DNA of 29,473 nt from a virus, in IMG/VR virus record IMGVR_UViG_3300005860_000051, positions 1 to 29,473 of that record. One strand, given 5' to 3'. Both the position numbers and the translations under genes were made by a program. Shown here piece after piece: positions 29,232-29,473 of this stretch (within the stretch, counting starts at the first letter, position 1; every line of letters begins with the position of its first letter). Under the pieces are notes generated by a model. The model had not been told where the DNA came from, ran no database searches, and worked only from the letters and a program-made list of their open reading frames with translations.

Positions 29232-29375
29232 ATGAGGGAAGAAAAAATAATTGAAAAGATAATTGGGAAAATCATAAAATTAAGTATAGTTTTGGGAGTA
29301 ATTGCTACCCTTTTGTGGATTTTATTTTTGATTTTTCTTCCCATTAAAGGTCTAATTTGGTTGTTAAAAAAATGA
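29232..29375 (+). CDS. Small membrane protein (one or two helices)
   Basis: 47 residues: charged N-terminus (MREEKIIEKIIGKIIK) then a long hydrophobic part (LSIVLGVIATLLWILFLIFL) and a short second helix ending LLKK. Starts one nt after TAA; stop overlaps the next ATG (ATGA). Its position after an endolysin-like peptidase suits a holin or antiholin. Confidence 0.5.
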   Translation: MREEKIIEKIIGKIIKLSIVLGVIATLLWILFLIFLPIKGLIWLLKK

Positions 29376-29473
29376 AAAAAGAAAAATCATTAGAAGTAGA
29401 TGCCATTGTAGGATTAGATTTTGGGACAGGACAAACAAATTTCGTTTTGGGTGCAATGATTTTACATCTTAAT
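29372..29473 (+). CDS. Partial CDS, cut by the window edge
   Basis: The first 34 codons read MKKEKSLEVDAIVGLDFGTG then QTNFVLGAMI and onward. The GLDFGTGQTN segment resembles the phosphate-binding loop of actin/sugar-kinase-like ATPases, but too little is visible to say more. Confidence 0.4.
   Translation, partial: MKKEKSLEVDAIVGLDFGTGQTNFVLGAMILHLN

Overview
The window reads as part of the genome of an AT-rich, tailed, podovirus-like phage (or the prophage/metagenome contig of one). A complete head and DNA-ejection module is visible: a small terminase-like protein, large terminase, portal, scaffold, an N4-gp56-type major capsid protein, an adaptor, tail fibre and hub proteins, and a 1140-residue ejection-type protein. 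No tape-measure or contractile-sheath gene is seen. All three standard stop codons are used, so TGA or TAG recoding of the whole genome is unlikely. The host cannot be read directly. The peptidoglycan-binding domain at the end of the last large gene resembles the form common in Patescibacteria (CPR) proteins and their phages, which makes a CPR host a reasonable but unproven guess. Layout: 15-2550 (+) carries small early or accessory proteins, a holin-like peptide, a SWIM zinc-finger protein, a Cas4/RecB-like PD-(D/E)XK nuclease and an HNH nuclease. 2604-3948 (-) is a short operon ending in a membrane-anchored lytic transglycosylase-like protein. 3949-4255 is a divergent AT-rich control region with a promoter for each side and a pair of DnaA-box-like direct repeats. 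4256-21869 (+) is the packaging, head, tail and ejection operon, closed by a PurD-like ATP-grasp enzyme. 21943-24221 (+) holds a KH-like protein, a holin-like protein, and a cassette with strong Shine-Dalgarno sites encoding a DEDD exonuclease, a zinc-ribbon protein and a trypsin-like protease. A terminator hairpin and a tRNA-like cloverleaf with a CUA anticodon follow. 24392-27708 (+) is an early/replication region with two nearly identical sigma70-type promoters; the first drives a replication-initiator-like gene through a structured leader RNA. 27811-29473 (+) has a papain-like peptidase fused to a peptidoglycan-binding domain, then tiny membrane proteins, with the last gene cut by the window edge. 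The most unusual feature is a recurring box, AAAGGTCG (or AAAGGTCA), found 15 times in front of start codons, on both strands and always pointing toward the gene. It is usually 16-20 nt (seven times exactly 18 nt) upstream of the start, in leaders lacking a normally spaced Shine-Dalgarno site. It lies inside transcribed RNA, sometimes inside the preceding reading frame, and in one leader RNA it is perfectly complementary to a downstream segment of a terminator/antiterminator structure. This looks like a phage-wide post-transcriptional or translational control signal.
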